DNA from: Fontivita pretiosa
GTDB lineage: Bacteria > Planctomycetota > Phycisphaerae > Tepidisphaerales > Tepidisphaeraceae
Direction: 5' to 3'
DNA: 64,000 nucleotides
Assembly: GCF_050410795.1 (NCBI RefSeq)
Contig: NZ_CP191258.1
Location: 2,976,001-3,040,000 of the forward strand
Position 1 is the first letter of the stretch. Each line of letters begins with the position of its first letter. Of this stretch, positions 46,036 to 54,360 are shown in pieces. The notes under the pieces were generated by a model. The model made no database searches. It saw nothing but the letters and a program-made list of their open reading frames with translations, and had not been told where the DNA came from. Position numbers and translations under genes: made by a program.

Positions 46036-48045
46036 CTACGGAGTTTCCGCGCCGACAATCGCCCGCAGAATCTGTGCCCAGGGCGTCGTCAGGGATAGCA
46101 ACATCAGGAACGCGATCAGGATGTACAGGATGTATGTCTGGATGCTGCCGTGTTGCAGGACGCGCAGCCACCCAAGACAGGATCGAAAACGCTTCCAGAG
46201 CGGGATCAGGATGCCGTCGAGAACGACGTCATCGACATGACTTTCGAATCTGGTTGCGGACGGGAACGGTGTAACGATCTTCGGCTCGTGCCAGCGCGGG
46301 CGAAGCACACTGCGGAACAGTTCCACGAGCAGCGAAGCGAAAGATGATGCGGTGTACTGCATGCGACTGCTCGGCAGTGCGTACCCGCAGTCCCAGGTAA
46401 CGGACCGGCGCTGGTGGCCCAGCCGGGAAGCTGCTTGGATCGCCAGGAACCCAACAGAAAGGGTCCCCAGCAAAACCAGGGCGAGCCAGGTGAGTGCCGA
46501 GAGAGGGGCAAGCGCCTCGAGCGACGGCACAGTTCCCAGCCCCCGGCTCCACTGATCGATCACTGCCCGCAGCGGTCGTGCAACCAGGATGGGCACGATG
46601 CCGATCATCGCGCAGCACGCGCCCAGGATCGCCATTGGAGCGATCATGGGCCAGGTGGCCTCGCGTGCTCGATCGATGGCAGGCGATCGGGGACTGCCGA
46701 GGAATACGGCGCTGAAGGCTTTGACGAAACATGCGACGGCCAGAGCACCCACCAGCGCCAGCGCCGGCGCCGCCAGGGCCGCGCCGGATGCGCCATGCAA
46801 AGTCTGGAAAAGTCCGAGATAGATGAACAGCTCGCTCACGAAGCCGTTCAAGGGCGGCAGTCCGCAGATGGCCACGGCGCCGACCAGAAAAAGCAGCATG
46901 GTCCGGGGCATGAGCCTGCCCAGCCCGCCCATGTGGTCGATCTCGCGAGTGTGCAGGCGGTGAATCACCGAACCGGCGGCGAAGAACAACAGCGACTTGA
47001 ACAGCGCGTGGTTCCAGACGTGCAGGAGGCAGCCGGACAGGCCGAGCACGACCCATTCCGCCCTGCCGCGTGTCTGGCCGATCAGCGCCAGCCCCAGCCC
47101 CATCAGAATGATGCCGATGTTCTCAATGCTGTGATACGCCAGAAGCCGCTTGAGATCGTGCTGCCCGAGGGCAAACAACACTCCGAGGACCGCGCTGACC
47201 GTTCCCAGCGCCAGCACAACCGCTCCCCAGGACAGCGGCGGCGTGGGAAGCAGCGTCAGCGTCCGCAGCAGGCCGTAGATTCCGACCTTCAGCACCACGC
47301 CGGAGAGAATCGCCGAAATGTGGCTCGGGGCGTTCGCATGCGCGCTGGGCAGCCAGAAGTGAAAGGGCATCATGCCGGCCTTAAAGCCAAACCCCACCAG
47401 GGCCACAAGGAAGATCGCAGTGCGCATGCCCAGACCGGCCTGCTCCGCTTCGATTGGGCGCAACTCAAACGACCCGCTGGCCACGCGCAACAGCGCGAAA
47501 AGCGCAAATAGCAGCAGCGTGCCCGCATGCGTCGAAAGCAGATATAACCAGCCCGCCTCACGCGCCTCGTTCCTGTGCTCCTCCGTGCTGACCAGAAAGA
47601 AGGCCGACAGCGCCATGACCTCCCAGGCGAACAGGAATGCGATCGCGTCGGCCGAGAGCACCACCAGCGTCAGAGACGCCAGCAGCAGCCCGTAACAGAA
47701 TTGCAGTCTGGTTGCGGTACGCGGGTGAGCTTCCTGTTTCCAGTAGCCCATCCCATAGACCGAGCCCAGCACTCCAACCAGGCAGATCGGCACGAGGAAA
47801 AACGCGCCCAGCGGATCGAGGCGAAAATACAGCATAAGCTGCGGCAGCGGTCCGGGGAGCCGGAAGCTGGCCGCCGCTTGGGCGATCAATGCCGCGACCG
47901 CGGCCGTCAGGCCCAGCGCCGAGCCAGCGACGCACATCGCCGTCGCCAGCTTCTGTCCCGTCGAGCAGCGCCGCCCCAGCAAGATGCCCGGCACGCCGCT
48001 GGCGGCGAGCAGACCCACGGCCCCGACTAGGCAGTAAGACCACAT
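46036..48045 (-). CDS. HyfB/NuoL-like membrane subunit, first copy
   Basis: A 669-residue HyfB-like protein. Motifs include FLFAWEVMALSAFFLVS, GFGFKAGMMPFHFWLPSAHANAPSHISAILSG and QHDLKRLLAYHSIENIG, carrying the Glu, Lys and His residues of the proton channel. A conserved cytoplasmic segment TWDCGYALPSSRMQYTASSFA near residue 555 is shared with the second copy. It is the first structural gene after the regulator, 20 bases downstream of it. Confidence 0.92.
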   Translation of the reverse strand: MWSYCLVGAVGLLAASGVPGILLGRRCSTGQKLATAMCVAGSALGLTAAVAALIAQAAASFRLPGPLPQLMLYFRLDPLGAFFLVPICLVGVLGSVYGMGYWKQEAHPRTATRLQFCYGLLLASLTLVVLSADAIAFLFAWEVMALSAFFLVSTEEHRNEAREAGWLYLLSTHAGTLLLFALFALLRVASGSFELRPIEAEQAGLGMRTAIFLVALVGFGFKAGMMPFHFWLPSAHANAPSHISAILSGVVLKVGIYGLLRTLTLLPTPPLSWGAVVLALGTVSAVLGVLFALGQHDLKRLLAYHSIENIGIILMGLGLALIGQTRGRAEWVVLGLSGCLLHVWNHALFKSLLFFAAGSVIHRLHTREIDHMGGLGRLMPRTMLLFLVGAVAICGLPPLNGFVSELFIYLGLFQTLHGASGAALAAPALALVGALAVACFVKAFSAVFLGSPRSPAIDRAREATWPMIAPMAILGACCAMIGIVPILVARPLRAVIDQWSRGLGTVPSLEALAPLSALTWLALVLLGTLSVGFLAIQAASRLGHQRRSVTWDCGYALPSSRMQYTASSFASLLVELFRSVLRPRWHEPKIVTPFPSATRFESHVDDVVLDGILIPLWKRFRSCLGWLRVLQHGSIQTYILYILIAFLMLLSLTTPWAQILRAIVGAETP

Positions 48046-48064
48046 CCGGCACCTACTTGCTCCA

Positions 48065-48790
48065 TCAATCGGACGTGGCTGGTATGGCTTGGGGCTGGCC
48101 CCGCGACGCCGACGCGTTGGCCATCGAAATCTCCACGCGACGCAGCGCCTCCAGGATCTCTTCGCGCGACGCCTGCCGCAGAACCGTGCTCTTGAATCCC
48201 GGATCGCGCAGTGCGAACCCCAGCCGCGACAGCAGATACAAGTGCGCCCGGACGGTGGGGCTGATGAGGATGAACAGCGCCGTTACCAGTTGTCCATCCA
48301 GCGCGTTGAAGTCTACCGGCCGCTCCAGGAAACAGAGCATCACCATCGGACGTGACAGATGCAGCACGATGGGATTCCGCACGTGCGGGATTGCGATTCC
48401 ATCACCAATCCCCGTGGACCCCAGCGCCTCGCGAGCCAACAGTACCTGGTAGAGGAACTCCCGGTCCACTTCCTCCGGAAGCTTCATCATCTCAACTGCG
48501 GCACGAAGCACAGCAGCCTTGTCCGCACCTTCAACCCGATAATGGACCCCCCCTTCACGAAGCGCCTCGCTCAGCGAAGGCGGCGGCGCCTCACCACCTT
48601 CCGGCTCCGCGAAGATCTCCGGTGAGACGTTAATCTTGCGAGACGTCGCCCATTCCAATAGCTCAGCTCGATTGAACCGGTACTGGTCATTGATCTGGTA
48701 AGCGGGAATCACACCCTGCTTGATCCAACGATAAATTGTTTTCTCTGTGACCTTTAGCAGGTGGGCGGCGTCACGCACAGTAAGCTTCAC
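48065..48790 (-). CDS. regulator: excisionase/MerR-type HTH fused to PTS EIIA (type 2) domain
   Basis: A 241-residue fusion. Residues 1-50 form a winged HTH of the excisionase/MerR type (KLTVRDAAHLLKVTEKTIYRWIKQGVIPAYQINDQYRFNRAELLEWA). Residues about 85-225 are a PtsN/fructose-type EIIA domain with the phosphorylatable His in GDGIAIPHVRNP. Such proteins can link PTS phosphorylation to transcription. GTG 48790 is supported by AAAGGA. It is the first gene of the Ehr-type operon, with a promoter and direct repeats upstream, which suggests it controls the operon and itself. Confidence 0.88.
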   Translation of the reverse strand: MKLTVRDAAHLLKVTEKTIYRWIKQGVIPAYQINDQYRFNRAELLEWATSRKINVSPEIFAEPEGGEAPPPSLSEALREGGVHYRVEGADKAAVLRAAVEMMKLPEEVDREFLYQVLLAREALGSTGIGDGIAIPHVRNPIVLHLSRPMVMLCFLERPVDFNALDGQLVTALFILISPTVRAHLYLLSRLGFALRDPGFKSTVLRQASREEILEALRRVEISMANASASRGQPQAIPATSD

Positions 48791-48819
48791 GAACCCAATC
48801 CTTTCTGTCAACAAAGTTC

Positions 48820-48848
48820 ATTATCGGCAGATTGTCAAATAAAGTCCA
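48820..48848 (-). promoter_or_regulatory. putative promoter of the Ehr-type operon
   Basis: On the minus strand, -35 TGGACT (48843-48848) and -10 GATAAT (48820-48825) are 17 bases apart, about 30 bases before the GTG start. The rest of 48849-49112 holds the direct repeats below and no gene. Confidence 0.5.
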
Positions 48849-48870
48849 GATTCCAGAAAAAACTGACATC

Positions 48871-48905
48871 AAGTGCACATTGTTCTAATTAAGTGCAATG
48901 TTGTC
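48871..48905 (-). promoter_or_regulatory. direct repeats upstream of the operon promoter
   Basis: AAGTGCACATTGTT (48871-48884) and AAGTGCAATGTTGT (48891-48904) start exactly 20 bases apart, about two helical turns, just upstream of the -35. The arrangement suits an activator or autoregulator binding as a dimer of dimers; the HTH-EIIA protein is the obvious candidate. Confidence 0.45.
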
Positions 48906-49112
48906 TTGGATTGGGAAAATATAGGGAATGTCCTATCCTGTCTGTGAGATGGCATGCAGTCTGGTTCGTTTCTCGTTGGGGCGCGCGGATATGAATGCGC
49001 AAATGACGGCGACATCAACTGACGTGCTCGATTGTGGCGAACCTTACAACTCTGAGGCGCCGCGACAATACGGGTGACCCGAGTAGATGGCCGTCGGTAG
49101 TCCCTGTCAGCT

Positions 49113-49727
49113 TCACTTGGAGCCTGAACGTCGATCACGTCGCGCAGCGGCTGCGCGACAACCGATGCCCACAATCAGCACCATCGCCGCCATTCCGGGC
49201 TCGGGGACAAAACTCAGCGTCCCGGAGACCGAGCCGTGTTCTTCACTGCCATAGCCGAACATCGTGCCCGCCAGCGAGTACGTGCCAGGCGCAAGCAGTC
49301 GATCGGTGAACTCTTCAAAGACCGCTCCGGTGGACGTGCCCAGGACAAATGCCGCAGACCTGGGTGGGGAGGTCGTATAGTCCAGGCTGGCCAGGGTCGG
49401 CTCGTCCAGCGTGAAGCTGACGCTGCCTGCGGCACTGTGGTAATACCACAGCACGCCGGGGAATCCTCCGCCTGTGCTGGCGGAAATGTGAATCGCGTTC
49501 GGCGTCACCACAACCAGCGAGCTGGCGGTGACAGTAAACGGCGGCTGAAAGGGTTTGTTGGTAAGCACCTCCGTTCGCGAGGCTGAGACCGATCCCACTC
49601 CAGCGCCCATGTTCGACGCCGTGCCGCTGCCGATCTGCACAGTCGCTTCGACTCGAGTGGCCTGAAATGCTGAGGTGACTGAACAGATCCCAAGCAGCGC
49701 CACGACCGCTACTCCCGCCCTGACCAT
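49113..49727 (-). CDS. PEP-CTERM sorting domain protein
   Basis: A 204-residue exported protein. It has a signal peptide (VVALLGICSVTSAF), a beta-rich Ser/Thr domain, and a C-terminal sorting tripartite signal: VPEPGMAAM, hydrophobic AMVLIVGIGC, and RRDRRSGSK. Exosortase is expected to cut at this signal and place the protein in the exopolysaccharide matrix or cell surface. Exosortase itself is not in the window. Confidence 0.88.
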   Translation of the reverse strand: MVRAGVAVVALLGICSVTSAFQATRVEATVQIGSGTASNMGAGVGSVSASRTEVLTNKPFQPPFTVTASSLVVVTPNAIHISASTGGGFPGVLWYYHSAAGSVSFTLDEPTLASLDYTTSPPRSAAFVLGTSTGAVFEEFTDRLLAPGTYSLAGTMFGYGSEEHGSVSGTLSFVPEPGMAAMVLIVGIGCRAAAARRDRRSGSK

Positions 49728-49906
49728 AGTGCCTCCCTTGGATGAGCAACCGCACGTTACCCATCCTGACCACGGCTACGCAAGGAAAATCACCGGAAAG
49801 ATTCTCTCTCGTGTCACAGGCGTCCGGCGAGTGCTTTTCTCTGGAGCGCCTCCGCTGGCCTGGTTACAATGCCCGGGGAAATTCATCTCAAAAAAGGGAA
49901 GAAGCC

Positions 49907-51928
49907 GTGCAGAACATCCTGCTTGTTGCGCTGCTGGTCCTGCTGCTCGCGGTTGCGATCCTTCAGATCGTGATCCTGCGACGCAAGGTGGCGATCGACC
50001 TGTTGCCTGTTCAGCAGGCGTTCAAAGGTGTGGAGGATTCCTACCTCAAGTGCGAACGGGTCGTTCGTGAGGAGATCGCGCAGAATCGCCAGGAGATCGC
50101 CGCGTCGCTGGCACAATCCCGCGAGGAGATGGCCAGATCGCTCAAGGGGGTGGGGGATTCGCTGAATCAGCAGCTTGGGGCGCTGAGCCAGTCCAACGAT
50201 CAAAAGCTGGAGCGCATGCGTCAGACCGTAGAGCAGCGGCTGCAACTGATTCAGGAGGATGGAGCCAGGAAGCTGGATCTGGTCCGGCAGGATTCGATGG
50301 CCAGCGCCAAGGCGCTGCGCGACGAGATCGGCACGACGCTCAAGGCATTCAACGAATCGCTGGTCACCAACGTCGGAGAGATGGGCAAGCTCCAGAAGGC
50401 CCAGTTGGATGTATTCGCCGAGCGGCTGGACAAGCTGGCGGCGGGCAACGAGCAGAAGCTGGATTCGATGCGCGGCACGGTCGAAACCAAACTCACAGAG
50501 ATGCAGCAAGCCAGCGGCAGGGAGCTGGCCCAGATGCGCACCGACAGCGCCAGCGTGGCACAGAAGCTGCGAGAGGAGATCACAGCTTCGCTCAAGAGCT
50601 TCGGCGACCTGATGGTCAAGACGCTCGGCGAGATTGGCAGCGCCCAACGAACCCAACTCGGCAATGTGGTTGATCAGTTGACCAAGCTGACCGAGGCCAC
50701 CGAGAAAAAGCTGGACGCGCAGCGAACGGCGGTGGATGAGCGGCTCAAGCAGATCCAGGACGACAGCGGCAACAACGCCAAACTGCTCCGCGAGGAGGTC
50801 GGCAACACGCTCAAGGGCTTCAACGATTCGGTCCTGAAGGGGATGAGCGGCATGGCCGAAAACCAGCGGGGGCAGTTGGATGCCTTCTCGGCTCAACTGG
50901 GCAAGCTGATCGAAACCAACCAGCAGAAACTGGAAGGCTTGAAGCTGGCGGTCGAGCAAAATCTCAAGGCGATCCAGGAGGACAACGCCAAACAACTCGA
51001 GCAGATGCGGGCCACGGTGGATGAGAAGTTGCAGGGGACGCTGGAAAAGCGGCTGGGCGAATCCTTCCGACAGGTCAGCGAGCGCCTGGAGGCCGTGCAC
51101 AAGGGGCTGGGCGAGATGCAGGTGCTGGCCAGCGGCGTGGGCGACTTGAAGAAGGTGCTGGCCAACGTCAAGACCCGCGGCACCTGGGGCGAAGTGCAGT
51201 TGGGCGCGATGCTCGAACAGGTCCTTACCCCCGAACAGTTTGCCACCAACGTCTGCACCAAGGAAGGCGGGGAGCGCGTCGAGTTCGCCATCAAGCTGCC
51301 GGGCCGCGGCGAGGACCGCGACGAGGTCGTGTGGCTCCCGATCGACGCCAAGTTCCCGATGGAGGACTACCAGCGACTGGTGGACGCCCAGGAACGCGGC
51401 GACACCGAGGCCATCGAGCAGGCGGGCCGCCAGCTCGAAGAACGCATCAAGAGCTGCGCCTGGGACATCTGCGAAAAGTACCTCAACCCGCCCAAGACCA
51501 CCGACTTTGGCATCCTGTTTCTGCCCACCGAGGGACTGTTCGCGGAGGTCGTTCGCCGCCTGGGGCTGGTCGAGTACGTACAACGCCAGTGCCGCGTGAT
51601 GTTCGCCGGGCCGACCACCTTGTGGTCGATCCTCAACAGCCTGCAAATGGGCTTCCGTACCCTGGCCATCCAGAAGCGCTCCAGCGAGGTGTGGAACCTG
51701 CTGGCTGCGGTGAAGACCGAATGGAGCAAGTACGGAGAGATCCTGGCCAAGGTGCAGAAAAAGTTGCAGGAGGCGTCAAACACGATCGAGGACGCCGAGC
51801 GGCGGACGCGAGTCATCGGACGCAAGCTCAAGAACGTGCAGGAACTGCCCGCCATTGAGGCTCAGGCGGTGCTGAAACTGACTGCGTCCAACGACGACGG
51901 CGAGGCCGAAGACGGCAAGGAGCTGTAA
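49907..51928 (+). CDS. rmuC: RmuC family DNA recombination protein
   Basis: A 673-residue RmuC-like protein. A membrane anchor (NILLVALLVLLLAVAILQIVIL) is followed by an unusually long coiled coil (residues about 40-390) made of repeats of about 90 residues (DEIGTTLKAFNESLVTNVGEMGKLQKAQLD; EEITASLKSFGDLMVKTLGEIGSAQRTQL; EEVGNTLKGFNDSVLKGMSGMAENQRGQLD), then the RmuC nuclease-like domain (VKTRGTWGEVQLGAMLEQVLTP, WLPIDAKFPMEDYQRL, FGILFLPTEGLFAEV). RmuC limits inversion at short inverted repeats, which is notable in a genome so rich in them. GTG 49907 is preceded by AGGGAAG. Confidence 0.9.
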   Translation: MQNILLVALLVLLLAVAILQIVILRRKVAIDLLPVQQAFKGVEDSYLKCERVVREEIAQNRQEIAASLAQSREEMARSLKGVGDSLNQQLGALSQSNDQKLERMRQTVEQRLQLIQEDGARKLDLVRQDSMASAKALRDEIGTTLKAFNESLVTNVGEMGKLQKAQLDVFAERLDKLAAGNEQKLDSMRGTVETKLTEMQQASGRELAQMRTDSASVAQKLREEITASLKSFGDLMVKTLGEIGSAQRTQLGNVVDQLTKLTEATEKKLDAQRTAVDERLKQIQDDSGNNAKLLREEVGNTLKGFNDSVLKGMSGMAENQRGQLDAFSAQLGKLIETNQQKLEGLKLAVEQNLKAIQEDNAKQLEQMRATVDEKLQGTLEKRLGESFRQVSERLEAVHKGLGEMQVLASGVGDLKKVLANVKTRGTWGEVQLGAMLEQVLTPEQFATNVCTKEGGERVEFAIKLPGRGEDRDEVVWLPIDAKFPMEDYQRLVDAQERGDTEAIEQAGRQLEERIKSCAWDICEKYLNPPKTTDFGILFLPTEGLFAEVVRRLGLVEYVQRQCRVMFAGPTTLWSILNSLQMGFRTLAIQKRSSEVWNLLAAVKTEWSKYGEILAKVQKKLQEASNTIEDAERRTRVIGRKLKNVQELPAIEAQAVLKLTASNDDGEAEDGKEL

Positions 51929-51980
51929 TGGCCGCAGCCTCAGACCACGACTTCGCGGCAAATCCCTGTCATTGCCCAAC

Positions 51981-52050
51981 GCACCTTGCAGGACTCGAAC
52001 CTGCAACCTTCGGTTCCGTAGACCGACGCAACCGACGCTCGATGGCTCAG
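51981..52050 (-). pseudogene. tRNA-Arg(ACG) remnant, intact 3' half and decayed 5' half
   Basis: On the minus strand a good T arm (GCAGG-TTCGAGT-CCTGC, 51988-52004) and anticodon arm (TCGGT-CTACGGA-ACCGA, anticodon ACG) are followed by a 3' acceptor strand AAGGTGC. A 9-base tandem duplication (GCGTCGGTT) interrupts the link to the D arm, whose loop lacks GG, and no 5' acceptor strand pairs with AAGGTGC. This fits a 3' tRNA fragment left at the end of an integrated element. CCA is not encoded. Confidence 0.75.
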
Positions 52051-52190
52051 ATCCCCCGGTAAATTCCACCATCGACGAGTCGCGCGCAGCAAGCGCGCAG
52101 CAAGCCGAACCGCCACCCACCGCCGAGCAGATCGCCGCAGTCCTCCGCTACCTGGCCGATCAACACAGGGAGGCCCAACAGTGACTCGGC

Positions 52191-52351
52191 CCTGTGGACA
52201 ATCTCTGTGCATACCATGGTATACCCTGGCGCATCCTGTCGCGGGCGCGGGGCCGGTTCGACAGCCGGAAAGGCTGAGACCCTCATCCCCGGCGCGAACG
52301 GCCCGAGGAGCCAACGCGCCCGCGACAGGCGTGTGCCAGGTTGTCCACAGG
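52191..52351. other. 161-bp cruciform with DnaA-box-like ends (candidate origin or transfer region)
   Basis: Three nested inverted pairs: 52191-52201 with 52341-52351 (CCTGTGGACAA), 52225-52230 with 52335-52340 (CCTGGC), and 52235-52249 with 52315-52329 (CCTGTCGCGGGCGCG), around a 65-base loop. The outer pair contains TGTGGACAA/TTGTCCACA, one mismatch from the DnaA box; TTATCCCCA at 52415-52423 is another near-match. The left arm alone carries the palindrome at 52211-52222. There is no convincing gene at 52185-52480. Confidence 0.6.
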
Positions 52352-52480
52352 TCGCACCGTGGCCGGGCGCTCATATCTATACCGTGGTATAGTAGTTGCG
52401 CGACTCGTCACGGGTTATCCCCAATTTGCGCGCCCACATCACTACTGCTGCTGAACTTCAAACCTTCAGGAGAGAACCCA

Positions 52481-53080
52481 ATGGGATCGCAAGATCGGCC
52501 GCCTCGGGACATCGCCGAGAGCCTCACAACCGTGAGGCTGCTGCAAAGCCTGCGCAGCGAGGTCTGCCCGGCGTGCGGGAGGACCAAGACCGCCAGGCAG
52601 CCGCTGTGCGATTCGTGCCTGCGGCGAGTGCCCAGCCGGATCAAAGCAGAGCTTCAGCGTCGCGTAAGCGAAGGCTACGACCGCGCGATGCTGCGGGCGC
52701 TGAGGCACTTAAAGGCGCCTCGATTCATCCTGCCGGGCGATCAAATCCTGCCGCTGGGCCGGCTGCCGCTGAATCCGCAGGCGCTCAGGCCCCAGATCCT
52801 GCGCCTTTCGCTAGAGTCCAGGGTCTGTCCGCGATGCGCCGGCGAGAAGGCCCAGGCCGAGGTGTTTTGTCACCGCTGCCGCGCGCTGCTGCGATCCAAC
52901 GCCGCTCTCATCAAGGGCGGGATGCTGTTCGGCAGCCAGCTCCGTGAGATTGAAGCGTCGATCGACCCGGCGATGCTGACGACCGAGCCGCTGCGCTACA
53001 CCCAAGCCGTTATCGACGCGATCCGCCTGATGAAGGGTCGCGGGTTCCACCATTCCCCAAACCAAGGAGGTTCGTCATGA
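52481..53080 (+). CDS. double zinc-ribbon protein of unknown function
   Basis: A 199-residue protein with two CxxC-x(10-13)-CxxC zinc-binding modules: CPACGRTKTARQPLCDSC (about residues 26-43) and CPRCAGEKAQAEVFCHRC (about 113-130), suggesting an internal duplication. The rest is basic and helical. AGGAG upstream and a decent gap support ATG 52481; a longer frame from 52181 would run through the cruciform and is rejected. It overlaps the next gene by four bases (ATGA). I do not recognise the family; a nucleic-acid-binding role in an integrated element is plausible. Confidence 0.7.
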   Translation: MGSQDRPPRDIAESLTTVRLLQSLRSEVCPACGRTKTARQPLCDSCLRRVPSRIKAELQRRVSEGYDRAMLRALRHLKAPRFILPGDQILPLGRLPLNPQALRPQILRLSLESRVCPRCAGEKAQAEVFCHRCRALLRSNAALIKGGMLFGSQLREIEASIDPAMLTTEPLRYTQAVIDAIRLMKGRGFHHSPNQGGSS

Positions 53081-53703
53081 GCAACCACAGTCCACTGGCC
53101 CGCGCGCTGAGCACGCCCGCCGAGTCGATCGCCGACGCGCTGCAGCGCGTCGTCAACGACCCGAACGTCTCGGCCGCCGACATGTGCCTGGCCGCCGTCG
53201 ATCAGCACGATGCGCGGACCGTCGCGCCCAAAGGACACGTGAACGACGAGGCCTACGTGGTCGGCGAGTTCCCGCCCGCTCTGGTGGCGCTGGCGGACGT
53301 GTTCCGCATCGAAAGTTTCCCCGACGACGCGGAGCTGTACCGCGTGGGCTTCCGCCGCGGCTCTCACATCATCGTCCGCGGGTCGATAACCCCCGGCCGT
53401 GCCGTCGTGATCCGCGCCCGCGATGGACGTGTGTTGCTGGACACGAGCGCCTGGCATCGCGACTGCCGCGTGTGGACGCTGCGCTTCGAGCTGACCGAGG
53501 AGCAGGACGTGACGTTCCTGGTCGTATCCGAGGCTCAGGAGGAATTGCGGGCCGAGAGCGAGGAGGCCGAGCGCTTCAACGGGGGGCCGCTGTTGGACTA
53601 CGCTACGCGCGGCGATGGCGGCCAGGTGCAGCTCCACCAGCGCCACGACATCGGGCCATTCGCGCGTTACGTCGATCGCCAGCTCAGGGGGCCGATCCAA
53701 TGA
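53077..53703 (+). CDS. conserved-looking hypothetical protein of the island
   Basis: A 208-residue acidic, soluble protein without signal or membrane segment. It has an Ala-rich N-terminus and a beta-rich centre (SHIIVRGSITPGRAVVIRARDGRVLLD, then VTFLVVSEAQEELRAES). AAGGAGG sits before ATG 53077, which overlaps the previous stop. The next gene overlaps its own stop. The tight three-gene arrangement implies a common function, but none can be assigned. Confidence 0.65.
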   Translation: MSNHSPLARALSTPAESIADALQRVVNDPNVSAADMCLAAVDQHDARTVAPKGHVNDEAYVVGEFPPALVALADVFRIESFPDDAELYRVGFRRGSHIIVRGSITPGRAVVIRARDGRVLLDTSAWHRDCRVWTLRFELTEEQDVTFLVVSEAQEELRAESEEAERFNGGPLLDYATRGDGGQVQLHQRHDIGPFARYVDRQLRGPIQ

Positions 53704-53885
53704 GCACGCCGGAACTGTCGATCGCCGCGGTGTGGCTGCGGACCTGGCTGGGACCGATCGACCCGCGGACGACGATGGTGCCGCGTCAGGCCGGCCAGCT
53801 CTACCCGCTGCAGCTCACTGCCAAGCTGATGCAGACCTGGCGCGAGGCGGGCGACAGGGACTTGGCCATCTATACCATGGCATAG
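53700..53885 (+). CDS. small hypothetical protein (61 aa)
   Basis: MSTPELSIAAVWLRTWLGPI... starts at ATG 53700, overlapping the stop of the upstream gene (ATGA), and ends inside the palindrome CTATACCATGGCATAG. Soluble, slightly hydrophobic. Coupling is the main argument that it is real. The following 265 bases to 54150 hold no recognisable gene. Confidence 0.55.
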   Translation: MSTPELSIAAVWLRTWLGPIDPRTTMVPRQAGQLYPLQLTAKLMQTWREAGDRDLAIYTMA

Positions 53886-54150
53886 ATGCCCCTGGCTGGG
53901 CCGCCAACGCACGCGAAGGGAGTGGGGAGGGGTGAAGGAGGGGTCAACGGTCCGACGCGTCAGAATCGCTCCCAGGCGGCTGGGAGCCGAAAGTGACCCG
54001 GCCGCACGACGAGCTGTATCTGCGCGAGGCGGTCCGCCTGGCCAAGAAGCTCAGGCAACTCTTTGTCCGGACGTACGTTAAGGGCTGCTGGGCGACCTGC
54101 GGCTGGGTTCGCCGCCAACGGCCCAAGGGGCCGCACGTCTCGACGCACCG

Positions 54151-54360
54151 ATGCCGGCTTCTTCCGTTGGGCGCGCGAGGTACAAGCGGCGCGAGCTGCG
54201 CCAGGCCCGCCTGGCACCGGACTGACGCAGGCACAATTTGCGGCGAAGGCGGGTGTCTCGCGCGAGTACATCAACTATCTTGAACGCGGCACGCGGTCGC
54301 CCACGGTCAGCGTGTTCGTGAAGCTGTGCCGCGGGGCGGGATTAGTGGTCGGCGCAGCGC
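54151..54360 (+). pseudogene. frameshifted XRE-family HTH regulator
   Basis: MPASSVGRARYKRRELRQARLAP begins at 54151 and stops, while the next frame continues with GLTQAQFAAKAGVSREYINYLERGTRSPTVSVFVKLCRGAG, a complete Cro/C1-type helix-turn-helix. One added G near 54219 would join them. The 3' end is vague because it overlaps the convergent VKOR gene. It is either a broken phage-type repressor or a sequencing error in a G run. Confidence 0.65.

Larger units (their letters stand above)
52211..53885. repeat. three dispersed ATACC-GGTAT palindromes
   Basis: ATACCATGGTAT (52211-52222), CTATACCGTGGTATAG (52377-52392) and CTATACCATGGCATAG (53870-53885). They bracket the 52481-53885 gene group; the third contains the last codons and stop of the final gene. 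They look like operator sites for a dimeric repressor. Confidence 0.6.

Noticed and set aside
49883..51646. 587-codon minus-strand frame opposite rmuC
   Set aside because: Its Leu/Gln-rich pattern is the reverse complement of the rmuC coiled coil.
51972..52184. Small coding frame PCRTRTCNLRFRR...
   Set aside because: The first part is a translation of the tRNA-Arg remnant, a well-known annotation artefact; the tail has no start of its own.
52191..52423. Chromosomal replication origin
   Set aside because: Only near-match DnaA boxes, and no dnaA, dnaN or other origin-linked genes nearby; an element-specific origin is the most that can be proposed.
52181..52480. N-terminal extension of the zinc-ribbon gene to GTG 52181
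   Set aside because: It would translate the cruciform region, while a clear AGGAG supports ATG 52481.
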